From WLJO01 sp945889085 (lineage in GTDB: Bacteria; Actinomycetota; Acidimicrobiia; Acidimicrobiales; Ilumatobacteraceae): a stretch of DNA of 26,881 nt. The notes beneath the pieces are model-generated. The model did not search any database. It had not been told where the DNA came from and saw only the letters and a program-made list of their open reading frames with translations. Position 1 is the stretch's first letter. Each line of letters opens with the position of its first letter. The DNA is taken from the NCBI GenBank assembly GCA_945889085.1, contig CAMDBM010000038.1, positions 1 through 26,881 on the forward strand, read 5' to 3'. A program made the position numbers and the translations under genes. Shown one piece after another: positions 13,708-21,963 of the stretch.

Positions 13708-15264
13708 GTGCCCGATTTCCTGACCACGTTCGCGCAGACCCAACCCGACAAGCCGGCCGTGATCGACGATCGTCCCGACGGCACGGTGGACAGCATCAAC
13801 TACGCAACCCTTGAGGCACGGTCGAACCAACTGGCGAACGTGCTGTTGGCGCACGGCGTGCGCCAGAACACTCGCGTCGTCTGGTGCGGAAAGAACTCGA
13901 TCGGCACGGTCATCGCGATGAACGCGACTCGCAAGATCGCCGCCACTGCTGTGCCGCTCAACTATCGGCTCTCCGACGAGGAGGCGGCCTATGTGATTGA
14001 TCACTGCGATGCTGAGGTGGTGTACACCGATGCCGAATACGCCTCGCTGTTCGCCCGGATCGCGCCGTCCACGCCGAAGGTACGTGCGGTGCTGGTGTTC
14101 GACGGAGTGGTTCCGGATGGGATGCTCGACGCAGATTCGCTCTGTGGGGCGGCAGCGTCAACGCCGCCCCCCGTGGACCCCTCGCTCGGACCGGGGGACA
14201 CGATGATCTATACCTCCGGTACCACCGGCAAGCCCAAGGGGGCCCTTCGGCGGGGTGCTTCCGGAAGCGCGCAGGTGATGGCACTGCTCGACTACATCGG
14301 CTATCGAAAAGATGACGTGTACATCACGACGGGGCCGCTGTACCACTCGGGCCCCGGGTCGTTCCTGAGCCGAGGGCAGTTGTTTGGCCAGACCTCGGTC
14401 GTCCAGCGCAAGTTCGACGCGGTCGACTGGTTGCGGCTGGTGGACAAGTACCGATGCACGTCGACGTTCTCCGCCCCCACCCCGATCCGGATGATCTGCA
14501 GCACACCGGCAGACGTGATGGGGCGATACGACCGGTCGTCCATGCGGGTGATGATCGGCAACGCAGCACCCTGGAGCATGGCGTTGAAGCATCAGTACCT
14601 TGAGCACTTCCCGGCCGAGAGCCTCTGGGAGATCTATGGCTCCTCGGAGCTTGGCGTCAACTGTTTGCTCCGCCCGGAGGACCAACTGCGCAAACCGGGG
14701 TCCTGCGGGCGGGAGGCCCCGATGGTGGAGATCCGGCTGTACGCGGAGGATGGGTCGATCGTCACCGGTACCGGGCCGGACGCCGTTGGCGAACTGTTCG
14801 TGCGGGCTCCGGCCGTGTTCTCCGATTACCACAAGGAGCATTCCCGCTACCTCGACGACCAGCGGGACGGATTCCAGACCGTTGGGGATATCGCGTACCG
14901 GGACGACGAGGGATACCTCTACATCTGCGACCGCAAGAAGGACATGATCATCTCCGGTGGGGTGAACGTCTATCCAGCTGAGATCGAGGCGGCGCTCGAG
15001 CTTCACCCCGATGTCTACGAGGTGTCGGTGTTCGGCGTGCCGAGCGAGGAGTGGGGCGAGAGCGTCCACGCCGTCGTGGTGAGGAGACCGGGCTCCGCGC
15101 TTGACGAGACCCTGCTCGTTGCGCACGCCCGAGAGCACCTCGCGGGGTACAAGGTGCCAAAGACCGTCAGCTGGATCGAGGAACTCCCCAAGACCGGCTC
15201 GGGGAAGGTGCTGAAGCGCGAACTCAGGGCTCCGTACTGGGCCGGAAGGGACCGAAGGGTCTGA
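13708..15264 (+). CDS. Acyl-CoA synthetase (FadD-like, ANL superfamily)
   Basis: ATP-dependent activation of a carboxylic acid to its CoA thioester through an acyl-adenylate. Motifs in order: IYTSGTTGKPKGAL near residue 166 (P-loop), WEIYGSSELG (adenylate-binding, with a Ser in place of the common Thr before Glu), VGDIAYRDDEGYLYICDRKKD (core/hinge) and SGGVNVYPAEIE, then LPKTGSGKVLKREL with the C-terminal catalytic lysine. Length 518 is usual. The GTG start has no clear Shine-Dalgarno; the CDS ORF is open only shortly upstream. Divergent from the hydratase and followed 45 bases later by fabI, so a fatty-acid role is likely. The chain length of the substrate cannot be inferred. Confidence 0.9.
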   Translation: MPDFLTTFAQTQPDKPAVIDDRPDGTVDSINYATLEARSNQLANVLLAHGVRQNTRVVWCGKNSIGTVIAMNATRKIAATAVPLNYRLSDEEAAYVIDHCDAEVVYTDAEYASLFARIAPSTPKVRAVLVFDGVVPDGMLDADSLCGAAASTPPPVDPSLGPGDTMIYTSGTTGKPKGALRRGASGSAQVMALLDYIGYRKDDVYITTGPLYHSGPGSFLSRGQLFGQTSVVQRKFDAVDWLRLVDKYRCTSTFSAPTPIRMICSTPADVMGRYDRSSMRVMIGNAAPWSMALKHQYLEHFPAESLWEIYGSSELGVNCLLRPEDQLRKPGSCGREAPMVEIRLYAEDGSIVTGTGPDAVGELFVRAPAVFSDYHKEHSRYLDDQRDGFQTVGDIAYRDDEGYLYICDRKKDMIISGGVNVYPAEIEAALELHPDVYEVSVFGVPSEEWGESVHAVVVRRPGSALDETLLVAHAREHLAGYKVPKTVSWIEELPKTGSGKVLKRELRAPYWAGRDRRV

Positions 15265-15309
15265 GCGGACCTGCTTCAGGCACTCCGGCTACCGCTACGG
15301 TGACGATCC

Positions 15310-16077
15310 ATGGGTCTGCTCGACGGGAAGAACATCGTGATCACCGGCGTCCTTACGGATGCATCGCTCGCCTTCGGCGTGGCAAAGATCGCGCAGGAGC
15401 AGGGCGCCAACGTGGTGCTCACGGGGGCGGGTCGGGGCCTCAGCCTGACCGAGCGCACCGCCCGCAAGCTTCCGCAGCCGGCGCCGGTGTTCGAGCTGGA
15501 TGTCACCTCCTCCGAGCATCTCGCCCGGGTGCGCAACGACGTCGGCGCCATTTGGGATCGTGTCGACGGGGTGCTCCACTCCATCGGGTTCGCGCCGGAA
15601 GCATGTCTGGGCGACGATTTTATGGCCGCCCAGTGGGACGACGTTGCGGTTGCGATCCACGTCTCGGCGTACTCGCTGAAGGCACTGGCCGACGCGTTTG
15701 TGCCGCTGATGCACGGTGGCGGCTCGATCGTTGGTCTGGATTTCGACAACTCCGTGGCCTGGCCCGCATACAACTGGATGGGCGTCGCGAAGTCGGCACT
15801 CGAATCGACCAGTCGTTATCTCGCCAAGGAACTGGGCCCCCGGGGCATCCGCTCCAACCTTGTTGCGGCCGGACCGGTGAAGACGATGGCGGCCAAGTCG
15901 ATCCCGGGTTTCCGCAAGTTCGAGGACGTGTGGGACGATCGTGCACCGTTGGGGTGGGATGTCACCGACTCGACTGCGGTGGCGAAGGCCTGTGTCGCTC
16001 TCCTGAGCGACTGGTTCCCGTCCACCACGGGCGAGATCATTCACGTCGACGGCGGCTATCACGCCGTCGGTGCGTGA
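15310..16077 (+). CDS. fabI: Enoyl-ACP reductase, FabI/InhA type
   Basis: NADH-dependent reduction of trans-2-enoyl-ACP, the last step of the fatty-acid elongation cycle. The active-site stretch LDFDNSVAWPAYNWMGVAKS contains catalytic Tyr154 and Lys161 and is strikingly close to mycobacterial InhA (AYNWM-x-VAKSALES). Ser91 in HSIGFAPEA corresponds to the InhA cofactor-contact serine altered in some isoniazid-resistant strains. RSNLVAAGPVKTMAAKSIPGF is the substrate-loop region. The N-terminus MGLLDGKNIVITG and length of 255 match the family. TACGGT eight bases before the ATG may be a -10 box for a leaderless message, since no ribosome site is visible. Together with a downstream MshC this supports an actinobacterial host. 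Confidence 0.95.
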   Translation: MGLLDGKNIVITGVLTDASLAFGVAKIAQEQGANVVLTGAGRGLSLTERTARKLPQPAPVFELDVTSSEHLARVRNDVGAIWDRVDGVLHSIGFAPEACLGDDFMAAQWDDVAVAIHVSAYSLKALADAFVPLMHGGGSIVGLDFDNSVAWPAYNWMGVAKSALESTSRYLAKELGPRGIRSNLVAAGPVKTMAAKSIPGFRKFEDVWDDRAPLGWDVTDSTAVAKACVALLSDWFPSTTGEIIHVDGGYHAVGA

Positions 16078-16105
16078 ACCGTAGCGAGATTGGGGAGTGA
16101 AGGAC

Positions 16106-16762
16106 ATGCGTATCGGAATCTTGGGTGGGACCGGACCGGCAGGATCAGCACTGGGCGCTCGTCTGGCGTCGATCGGGTACGAGGTGGTTCTCGGTTCTCG
16201 CTCGCGCTACCGCGCACTCGAGGCAGTCGACAACATCAAGGCGGAGCATTCCAGCCACACGCTTGCCATCGTTGCCGGCGACAACTGTGACGCCGCCCGT
16301 TGCGACGTCGTGGTCATTGCGACCCCCTGGGATTCTGCGGCCACGACGGCTTCGGAGAACGAGGCCGATCTCGTCGGCAAAGTGGTCATCTGCATGGCGA
16401 ACGCGCTCGTGCGGGTGGGCAAGGAGTTCCAACCGCTCGTCCCGCCGCGCGGGAGCGTGGCGGCACACGTGAGTGCTGCGGTGCCGAGTTGTCGCCTCGT
16501 GGCGGCGCTGCACCACCTGCCCGCCAAGGAACTCGGTCACCTCGATCACCCGATCGACAGCGACGTGCTGATCTGCTCCGATGACCCCACTGCGACAGCG
16601 GTGGTCATGGAGATCGTCGGGAAGATCCCTGGGTGCCGGCCGCTTGATGCGGGCGAGCTCTCGAATGCCATGGCGATCGAGGCGTTCACGGCGGTGCTCC
16701 TGCAGCTGAACGTGAAGTACAAGACCAGGGTTGCCCCGAAGCTCACAGGGATCAAGGGCTGA
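16106..16762 (+). CDS. npdG: F420-dependent NADP oxidoreductase (NPDG family)
   Basis: Transfers hydride between coenzyme F420 and NADP. The N-terminal Rossmann loop MRIGILGGTGPAGSALGARL is followed by VVLGSRSRYRA, the NADP-phosphate pocket region, then VVVIATPWDSA, the conserved VGKVVICMANAL region, and the C-terminal NAMAIEAFTAVLLQLNVKYKTRVAPKLTGI, all typical of F420-dependent NADP reductase. Length is 218 residues. ATG at 16106 is preferred because GGGGAG lies eight bases upstream; a GTG three codons earlier is an alternative. It follows fabI by 28 bases. It implies F420 is used by this organism; no other F420 gene is in the window. Confidence 0.87.
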   Translation: MRIGILGGTGPAGSALGARLASIGYEVVLGSRSRYRALEAVDNIKAEHSSHTLAIVAGDNCDAARCDVVVIATPWDSAATTASENEADLVGKVVICMANALVRVGKEFQPLVPPRGSVAAHVSAAVPSCRLVAALHHLPAKELGHLDHPIDSDVLICSDDPTATAVVMEIVGKIPGCRPLDAGELSNAMAIEAFTAVLLQLNVKYKTRVAPKLTGIKG

Positions 16763-16775
16763 GGCCTACGCTCTC

Positions 16776-17909
16776 ATGTCGATGAAGCTCTACGACACGG
16801 CGAGGCAGGCGATCGTGCCGTTCGAGCCCGGACCGACCGTGCTCATGTACACGTGCGGTATCACGCCGTACGACGCGACGCATCTCGGGCACGCTGCCAC
16901 GTTCGTGTCATACGACGTCCTCCAGCGCCGGCTCATCGACCTCGGCCACACAGTGAAGTGCGTTCGCAACGTCACCGACGTGGACGACCCGCTGTTCGCG
17001 AAGGCCCGTGAACTTGGCGTGCACTATCTCGATCTCGCCGCCGGGGAGGAGGCTCGCTTCGAGCGCGACATGGTCGCGCTCAACGCCCTCCCGGTGTTCA
17101 GCACGCCCCGTGCCTCGTCGGCAATCCCGGACATCCGGGGTTTCATCGGAATGGTTCTGGATCGGGGTTTCGCCTACCAGGCCGGGGGATCGGTGTATTT
17201 CGACGTGTCGAAGTCCCCCGATTTCGGCTCGGTCAGTCTCTACACCGAGGAGCAGATGATCGGGTTCGCCCGCGAGCGCGGCGGCGACGTGGACAATCCG
17301 GCCAAGCGTCATCCGCTCGACTTCGTCCTCTGGCAGCCTTCGGCTGACGACGAGCCTTCTTGGGAGACCATGTGGGGACCGGGGCGCCCGGGTTGGCACA
17401 TCGAGTGCTCGGCCCTCGCCCTCCGGGAACTCGGCACGACAATCGATCTGCACGGTGGCGGGAGCGACCTGATCTTTCCGCATCACGAGTGCGAGCGTGC
17501 CCAGAGCGAGGCGGCGACCGGCGAACCGTTCGTCCGCCACTGGATGCACACGGCCATGATCCACAAGGACGGGCAGAAGATGTCCAAGAGCCTCGGGAAC
17601 CTTGTGTTCGTGGACAGGCTCCGCGAGACGTGGGACCCGCGCGCCATCCGACTCGCGATCATCGAGCATCACTACCGGGTGCCGTGGGAGTGGGATGACA
17701 CGGTGATGCCCCGTGCTGCGGCTCGCCTCGGGCAGTGGCTCGCTGCGTCCGGTTCCGGTTCGGTGCCGGGTTCGGCCCTCGCTGAGGTCCGGGGGCGCCT
17801 CGACGACGATCTCGATACCCCGGCCGCCCTCGCAGCGATCGACCGGGCCGCGTCCCGGGGCGAGTCCGTTGCTGCAGCGGCTGCGCTCCTCGGCGTTGAA
17901 CTCGTCTGA
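16776..17909 (+). CDS. mshC: Mycothiol ligase (cysteine:GlcN-inositol ligase)
   Basis: Joins L-cysteine to GlcN-inositol in mycothiol synthesis and is a paralogue of cysteinyl-tRNA synthetase. The signature MYTCGITPYDATHLGHAAT (Cys27, with HLGH replacing the synthetase's HIGN) is characteristic of MshC. NVTDVDDPLF, GWHIECSALA and FPHHECERAQ supply the remaining zinc-site residues, and GQKMSKSLGNLV is the ATP-binding KMSKS loop. At 377 residues it lacks the tRNA anticodon-binding region of CysS and is shorter than the ~410-residue mycobacterial enzyme as I recall it. The start is ATG 16776 or 16782; the nearest GAGG is far upstream, so initiation signals are weak. It lies just after the F420 reductase. 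Confidence 0.9.
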   Translation: MSMKLYDTARQAIVPFEPGPTVLMYTCGITPYDATHLGHAATFVSYDVLQRRLIDLGHTVKCVRNVTDVDDPLFAKARELGVHYLDLAAGEEARFERDMVALNALPVFSTPRASSAIPDIRGFIGMVLDRGFAYQAGGSVYFDVSKSPDFGSVSLYTEEQMIGFARERGGDVDNPAKRHPLDFVLWQPSADDEPSWETMWGPGRPGWHIECSALALRELGTTIDLHGGGSDLIFPHHECERAQSEAATGEPFVRHWMHTAMIHKDGQKMSKSLGNLVFVDRLRETWDPRAIRLAIIEHHYRVPWEWDDTVMPRAAARLGQWLAASGSGSVPGSALAEVRGRLDDDLDTPAALAAIDRAASRGESVAAAAALLGVELV

Positions 17910-17961
17910 CGACCCCCGCGTCGTTCCCACGGCTGTGCCCGTCAGTAGGCTCGTGAGCCGT

Positions 17962-19935
17962 ATGTCTGACATCGCTGTGCTCCTTCCCGACGGGTCCTCC
18001 CGTTCGCTCCCCGCAGGGTCCACCGCGCTCGACCTCGCAGCGTCGATCGGCTCGCGACTTGCCAAGGCGGCGGTTGCAGCAGTTGTCGATGGCGAGGAAC
18101 GTGACCTCGGCGTCCCGCTAGCCGGTGGTTCCACCGTTGCGATCATCACGACAGATTCCGATGCCGGCCGGCACGTGCTCCGCCACTCCACGGCTCACGT
18201 GATGGCCCAGGCGGTGCTGCAACTGTTCCAGGGCGCGCGTTACACCATCGGTCCGGCGATTGAGGACGGCTTCTACTACGACTTCGAACTGCCAGGCGGC
18301 CGGACGTTCAGCGCCGACGACCTCGCGGCCATCGACGGGCGCATGCGCGAGATCATCAAGGCCGACCAGCCCTTCGTCCGCGACGAACTTCGTGCCGCCG
18401 AGGCGTTGCGACTGTTCGCGGACCAGCCGTACAAGTGCGAGATCATCGAGCGCGTGTCCACCGGCTCGGCTGACGGCGCAGACGCCGGAGAGGTTGGCTC
18501 GGGCGAGGCGATCAGCATTTACCGCAACTCGGACTCGTTCGTGGATCTCTGCCGCGGGCCGCACGTGCCCAGCACCTCCCGGCTTGGCCATTTCCGGCTC
18601 ATGAAGGTTGCTGGTGCTTACTGGCGGGGCAGCGAGAAGGGCCCGATGCTGCAGCGCATCTACGGCACCGCGTGGGAGAGCAAGGACGCCCTGGCTGCGC
18701 ACCTCCACCGCCTGGAGGAGGCCGAGAAGCGTGACCACCGCAAGCTTGCGGTGGAGCTGGATCTCCTCAGCTTCCCCTCCGAGCTCGGAGGCGGTCTCGC
18801 GGTGTGGCACCCCAAGGGTGGCATCGTCCGCAAGCTGATGGAGGACTACAGCCGTTCCCGCCACCAGAACGGCGGGTACCAATTCGTGTTCACCCCGCAC
18901 CTCGCGAACGCGAACCTGTTCCAGACCTCCGGTCACTTGGACTTCTATCGGGACGGCATGTACCCGCCGATGGAGATGGACAACGGCGTCTACTACCCCA
19001 AGCCGATGAACTGCCCGATGCACTGCCTGATTTTCCGGTCCCGGCAGCGTTCGTACCGTGAGCTGCCGCTGCGGCTGTTCGAACTCGGCACGGTGTATCG
19101 GTACGAGCGCGCGGGCACCCTGCACGGGCTCATGCGGATCCGCGGGTTCACCCAGGACGACAGCCACATCTACTGCACCGAGGACCAACTGCAGGACGAG
19201 ATTGCGTCGCTGCTCGACTTCGTGATGAGCGTGCTACGCGCCTTCGGCTTCCACGAGTTCACGGCAAACCTGTCCACCAAGGATCCCAAGAAGTACGTCG
19301 GCGAGGACGCCATCTGGGAGCGGTCCACCGAGGCGCTCCGCCTCGCCCTCGAGAAGTACGGCCTCCCGTACCGGGTGAAAGAGGGCGACGCCGCTTTCTA
19401 CGGTCCGAAGATCGACATTGATGTCAAGGACGCGATCGGTCGGACCTGGCAGTTGTCCACGATTCAGTGCGACTTCAACCTGCCGGAGCGTTTCGGCCTC
19501 GAGTACGTCGGCACCGACAGTGCCCGCCACCGGCCGATCATGCTGCACCGCGCTCTGTTCGGATCGGTCGAGCGCTTCTTCGGTGTCCTCGTGGAGCACT
19601 ATGCGGGGGCTTTCCCGACGTGGATGGCGCCCGTTCAGGTGCGGGTGCTCCCGGTTGCCGGTGTGCATCAGGCCTACGCAGAGGCTGTTGTCGCCCGGCT
19701 CAGCTCCAGTGGGTTCCGCGTCGATTTCGTGGACTCGAGCGAGCCGCTCGGCAAGCGCATCCGAAACGGCAAGGTCGAGAAGATTCCCTACGTGCTCGTG
19801 GTCGGCGATCAAGACGTCGCCGCCGGTACTGCCGGAGTGAATCCCCGGGGTGGCGAGGTGGAGCGGGATGTCTCGATCGAGGCCTTCCTCGACCGGCTTC
19901 ACGCAGACGTCTCTGTGGCCGCCCTCGACGCATGA
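17962..19935 (+). CDS. thrS: Threonyl-tRNA synthetase
   Basis: Charges tRNA-Thr. All expected domains are present in the 657-residue product: an N-terminal TGS domain (1-63), the editing domain with His75-x3-His79 and Cys197-x3-His201 (LCRGPH), a class II catalytic core with the zinc ligands Cys351 (NCPMHC) and His388 (LHGLMRIRGF), MLHRALFGSVERF, and a C-terminal anticodon-binding domain (VRVLPVAG onward, with GKRIRNGKVEKIPYVLVVGDQ). The ATG is chosen because the TGS domain begins there; the longer open frame covers the end of mshC. TAGGCT ends ten bases upstream and no Shine-Dalgarno is apparent. The HIT gene follows after 13 bases. Confidence 0.97.
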   Translation: MSDIAVLLPDGSSRSLPAGSTALDLAASIGSRLAKAAVAAVVDGEERDLGVPLAGGSTVAIITTDSDAGRHVLRHSTAHVMAQAVLQLFQGARYTIGPAIEDGFYYDFELPGGRTFSADDLAAIDGRMREIIKADQPFVRDELRAAEALRLFADQPYKCEIIERVSTGSADGADAGEVGSGEAISIYRNSDSFVDLCRGPHVPSTSRLGHFRLMKVAGAYWRGSEKGPMLQRIYGTAWESKDALAAHLHRLEEAEKRDHRKLAVELDLLSFPSELGGGLAVWHPKGGIVRKLMEDYSRSRHQNGGYQFVFTPHLANANLFQTSGHLDFYRDGMYPPMEMDNGVYYPKPMNCPMHCLIFRSRQRSYRELPLRLFELGTVYRYERAGTLHGLMRIRGFTQDDSHIYCTEDQLQDEIASLLDFVMSVLRAFGFHEFTANLSTKDPKKYVGEDAIWERSTEALRLALEKYGLPYRVKEGDAAFYGPKIDIDVKDAIGRTWQLSTIQCDFNLPERFGLEYVGTDSARHRPIMLHRALFGSVERFFGVLVEHYAGAFPTWMAPVQVRVLPVAGVHQAYAEAVVARLSSSGFRVDFVDSSEPLGKRIRNGKVEKIPYVLVVGDQDVAAGTAGVNPRGGEVERDVSIEAFLDRLHADVSVAALDA

Positions 19936-19948
19936 TCTGGGGTCGGTA

Positions 19949-20512
19949 ATGTCGGAACTGCAGCGCCTCTGGAACGGGTGGCGCAACGAGTACGTCACCT
20001 CGGCCGGGGCAGCCGGTGGTGTCGGCGCCGACGATGCCACGAGCGGCCGCGGATCGGTGTTCACGCGGATCCTGCGCTCCGGGATGAGCGACGAGCAGGC
20101 GTACATCGTGTTCCGTGGAGCCGAGGTGTTCGCCGTCCTGAACGCGTTTCCGTACGCAGTGGGTCACGTGCTTGTGCTGCCGTACCGCGAGGTTTCCGAA
20201 CTGGAACTGCTCACGCCGACCGAGTCGGCCGAGTTGTGGCAGGCAGTGCCGTGCGCCGTGCAGGCGATCAAGACGGCTTACCGCCCGGAGGGCCTCAACG
20301 TCGGGATCAATCTGGGAAAGCCGGCGGGCGGGAGTGTCAGCCAGCACCTTCACGTCCATGTGCTTCCACGGTGGAGCGGCGACGTGAACTTCATGGAGGC
20401 GATCGCGAACACAAGAACCCTCCCGGAAACCCTGCTCGTTACGGCCGAGAAGATCCGGGAGGCATGGCCCTCAGCCGGATCCCCGGGGCCGGGGCCTGCA
20501 CCGGTAGCGTGA
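19949..20512 (+). CDS. HIT-family hydrolase/phosphorylase (Ap4A phosphorylase-like)
   Basis: Histidine-triad protein acting on dinucleoside polyphosphates or similar AMP-linked compounds. The triad QHLHVHVLPRW covers residues 132-142 (His133, His135, His137), with NVGINLGKPAGGS before it and LNAFPYAVGHVLVLPYREV upstream. The N-terminal LQRLWNGWRNEYV and overall layout match M. tuberculosis Rv2613c, an Ap4A phosphorylase, as I recall it; that homologue also sits beside thrS. Length is 187 residues. The ATG lies 13 bases after the thrS stop, so the two are probably co-transcribed. Phosphorylase versus hydrolase activity is family inference. Confidence 0.88.
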   Translation: MSELQRLWNGWRNEYVTSAGAAGGVGADDATSGRGSVFTRILRSGMSDEQAYIVFRGAEVFAVLNAFPYAVGHVLVLPYREVSELELLTPTESAELWQAVPCAVQAIKTAYRPEGLNVGINLGKPAGGSVSQHLHVHVLPRWSGDVNFMEAIANTRTLPETLLVTAEKIREAWPSAGSPGPGPAPVA

Positions 20513-20520
20513 GGTTCTGT

Positions 20521-21033
20521 ATGGCAGAGCCGACAAGCCCCAATCCCGACAACGTCACCGACGTGCTCCCCGACGACCTGAACGCCGTCGGTTTCGTCGG
20601 ACCGCACCGCTTCCCGGACAACAGCCGCCGCCGGATCCCGGGTGTGATGTACCTGGTGATCGCCGCACTCTGTCTCGTTCTCTGGATCGTTCGCAACGAT
20701 CAGGACCCAGTGTTCGTGAACCGGGGAATGGTGATCGCCGCCTGCTTCCTCGGTGCCGCCGGGTTGTTCTCCATCACCTCGGGTTGTCGCATGAAGATCG
20801 ACGAGAAGGAAGCGCTCGTCGTCGCAACCCGGGCAGTTGGCTTTCCGGTCGGCCATGCCTCCGCCCAGCAAGTCTGGCGTGGCCTTCGGGCCCGGCCGAC
20901 TTGGCGTGTCCTGTGCTATTCCGCCGAGGACCCGCCGCGGCGTCGTGGTTTCGTGCTCGTGGATGCCGTGGACGGTCGCATGATCGAACAGATGGCCGAG
21001 GACAATCCGGAGAGCGACTGGGTTACGGAGTAG
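20521..21033 (+). CDS. Small membrane protein of unknown function, two predicted helices
   Basis: Not recognised. The 170-residue product has an N-terminal polar region of about 39 residues, a predicted membrane helix at about 40-57 (PGVMYLVIAALCLVLWIV), a second at about 69-86 (GMVIAACFLGAAGLFSI) and a soluble C-terminal part of about 80 residues with a basic middle (VWRGLRARPTWRVL) and an acidic end. Both termini are predicted on the same side, probably the cytoplasm. It starts 8 bases after the HIT gene; TAGCGT overlaps that gene's end ten bases before the ATG, so a separate start is possible. Its last 11 bases overlap the end of the convergent anti-sigma-like gene. Confidence 0.75.
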   Translation: MAEPTSPNPDNVTDVLPDDLNAVGFVGPHRFPDNSRRRIPGVMYLVIAALCLVLWIVRNDQDPVFVNRGMVIAACFLGAAGLFSITSGCRMKIDEKEALVVATRAVGFPVGHASAQQVWRGLRARPTWRVLCYSAEDPPRRRGFVLVDAVDGRMIEQMAEDNPESDWVTE

Positions 21034-21949
21034 CCGGGTTCGGTGCCCGCACCGAGCCGATGGCGAGCACCTTGCCCTTGGCGCCGAGAGCGGCAACCAC
21101 GTAGAAGGTGCCCGCCTGCGGGCGACCGTCAGTGGCAGTGGTTGCCTTATTGCGGTTCACGGTAGCGATCTTCTTGCCCTTGGGCAGCGTGTTGCCGTTC
21201 CACGAGCGAACTCGAATCACTTCGTACCGCTTGACGCCAAGGCCGCCGAACGGCGCCCAGGAGACGACGACCTTGGCTCCCTTGCGCCCTGCCGACACAG
21301 CGAGTCGAGCAGGTGGGACACGCTTGGGGGGCAGAGCGCTGCTGGTGGGGGTTGCCGCAGTGGCCTGCGGACTCGACGTTGTTGGCAGCGTGCTGCCGGT
21401 CGGGTTACCGGCGGGTGCCACGCTGGTGCTGGGGCGCTGGGCCGATGTCGTCGTGGTGCCGGGTTGGGGTGCCTCGGTGTCGCTCGGCTCGGAGGACGCC
21501 TGCAGTTGGAGCCGTCCGTCGACCACGACATAGCGGGACAGCGGTGCGATGACATCTGAGCCGAACAGACCTTTGGCGCCGGTGCCCGCCTCGACGATCG
21601 CTCCGTCGGGAAGTTCCTCGCCGGCGAGGGGCGTGAGTACCTCCCCGTCGGGGAGTCGGACAGTGACGCCCTGGGAATAGGCGACGACAAGTGCCGTCTG
21701 CGGCGCCGGATCCTGCACCACGACGATCAGTGCGACACTGGCGGCAACACCGACCAGCACGGCGGAGCCGACCACGGCAGGACGTCGGAGCGGGCGTTTG
21801 GACGCCGTGGTCTGTCGCCCGGCGGTTGCCCTTGCGGACGCCGCCTCACGCCAGCGAGCAGCGATGCGCGCAACGCTGATTTCGTCGGCGTCGGCTACCG
21901 GCAGGCTGCCGAGTTCGTGGAGGGTCCGTTCGAGTCTGTCCCTGTCCAT
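21023..21949 (-). CDS. Membrane anti-sigma-like protein with FecR-like and fibronectin-III-like regions
   Basis: Probably the regulator of the ECF sigma factor encoded immediately upstream. The 308-residue product has a short cytoplasmic head (1-57), one membrane helix (about 58-78, AVVGSAVLVGVAASVALIVVV), an extracytoplasmic FecR-like segment (about 88-150, with VTVRLPDGEVLTPLAGEELPDG), a Ser/Thr/Pro-rich linker (150-208) and a C-terminal fibronectin-III-like fold (211-300, KVVVSWAPFGGLGVKRYEVIRV). The cytoplasmic part lacks the HxxxCxxC zinc motif of classical anti-sigma factors, so the assignment rests mainly on gene order. The ATG is supported by GGGAGG eight bases upstream; an earlier in-frame GTG is less likely. 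It begins 14 bases after the sigma-factor stop. Confidence 0.72.
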   Translation of the reverse strand: MDRDRLERTLHELGSLPVADADEISVARIAARWREAASARATAGRQTTASKRPLRRPAVVGSAVLVGVAASVALIVVVQDPAPQTALVVAYSQGVTVRLPDGEVLTPLAGEELPDGAIVEAGTGAKGLFGSDVIAPLSRYVVVDGRLQLQASSEPSDTEAPQPGTTTTSAQRPSTSVAPAGNPTGSTLPTTSSPQATAATPTSSALPPKRVPPARLAVSAGRKGAKVVVSWAPFGGLGVKRYEVIRVRSWNGNTLPKGKKIATVNRNKATTATDGRPQAGTFYVVAALGAKGKVLAIGSVRAPNPATP

Positions 21950-21963
21950 CTTGTTCACCTCCC

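Noticed and set aside
16776..17909. Cysteinyl-tRNA synthetase
   Set aside because: The HLGH variant, the CGITPYDATHLGHA signature and the lack of a C-terminal tRNA-binding region identify MshC instead.
16908..18191. Open frame of 427 codons on the minus strand, opposite mshC/thrS
   Set aside because: Shadow of clearly identified genes; composition (Arg/Glu/His-rich) is typical of antisense frames.
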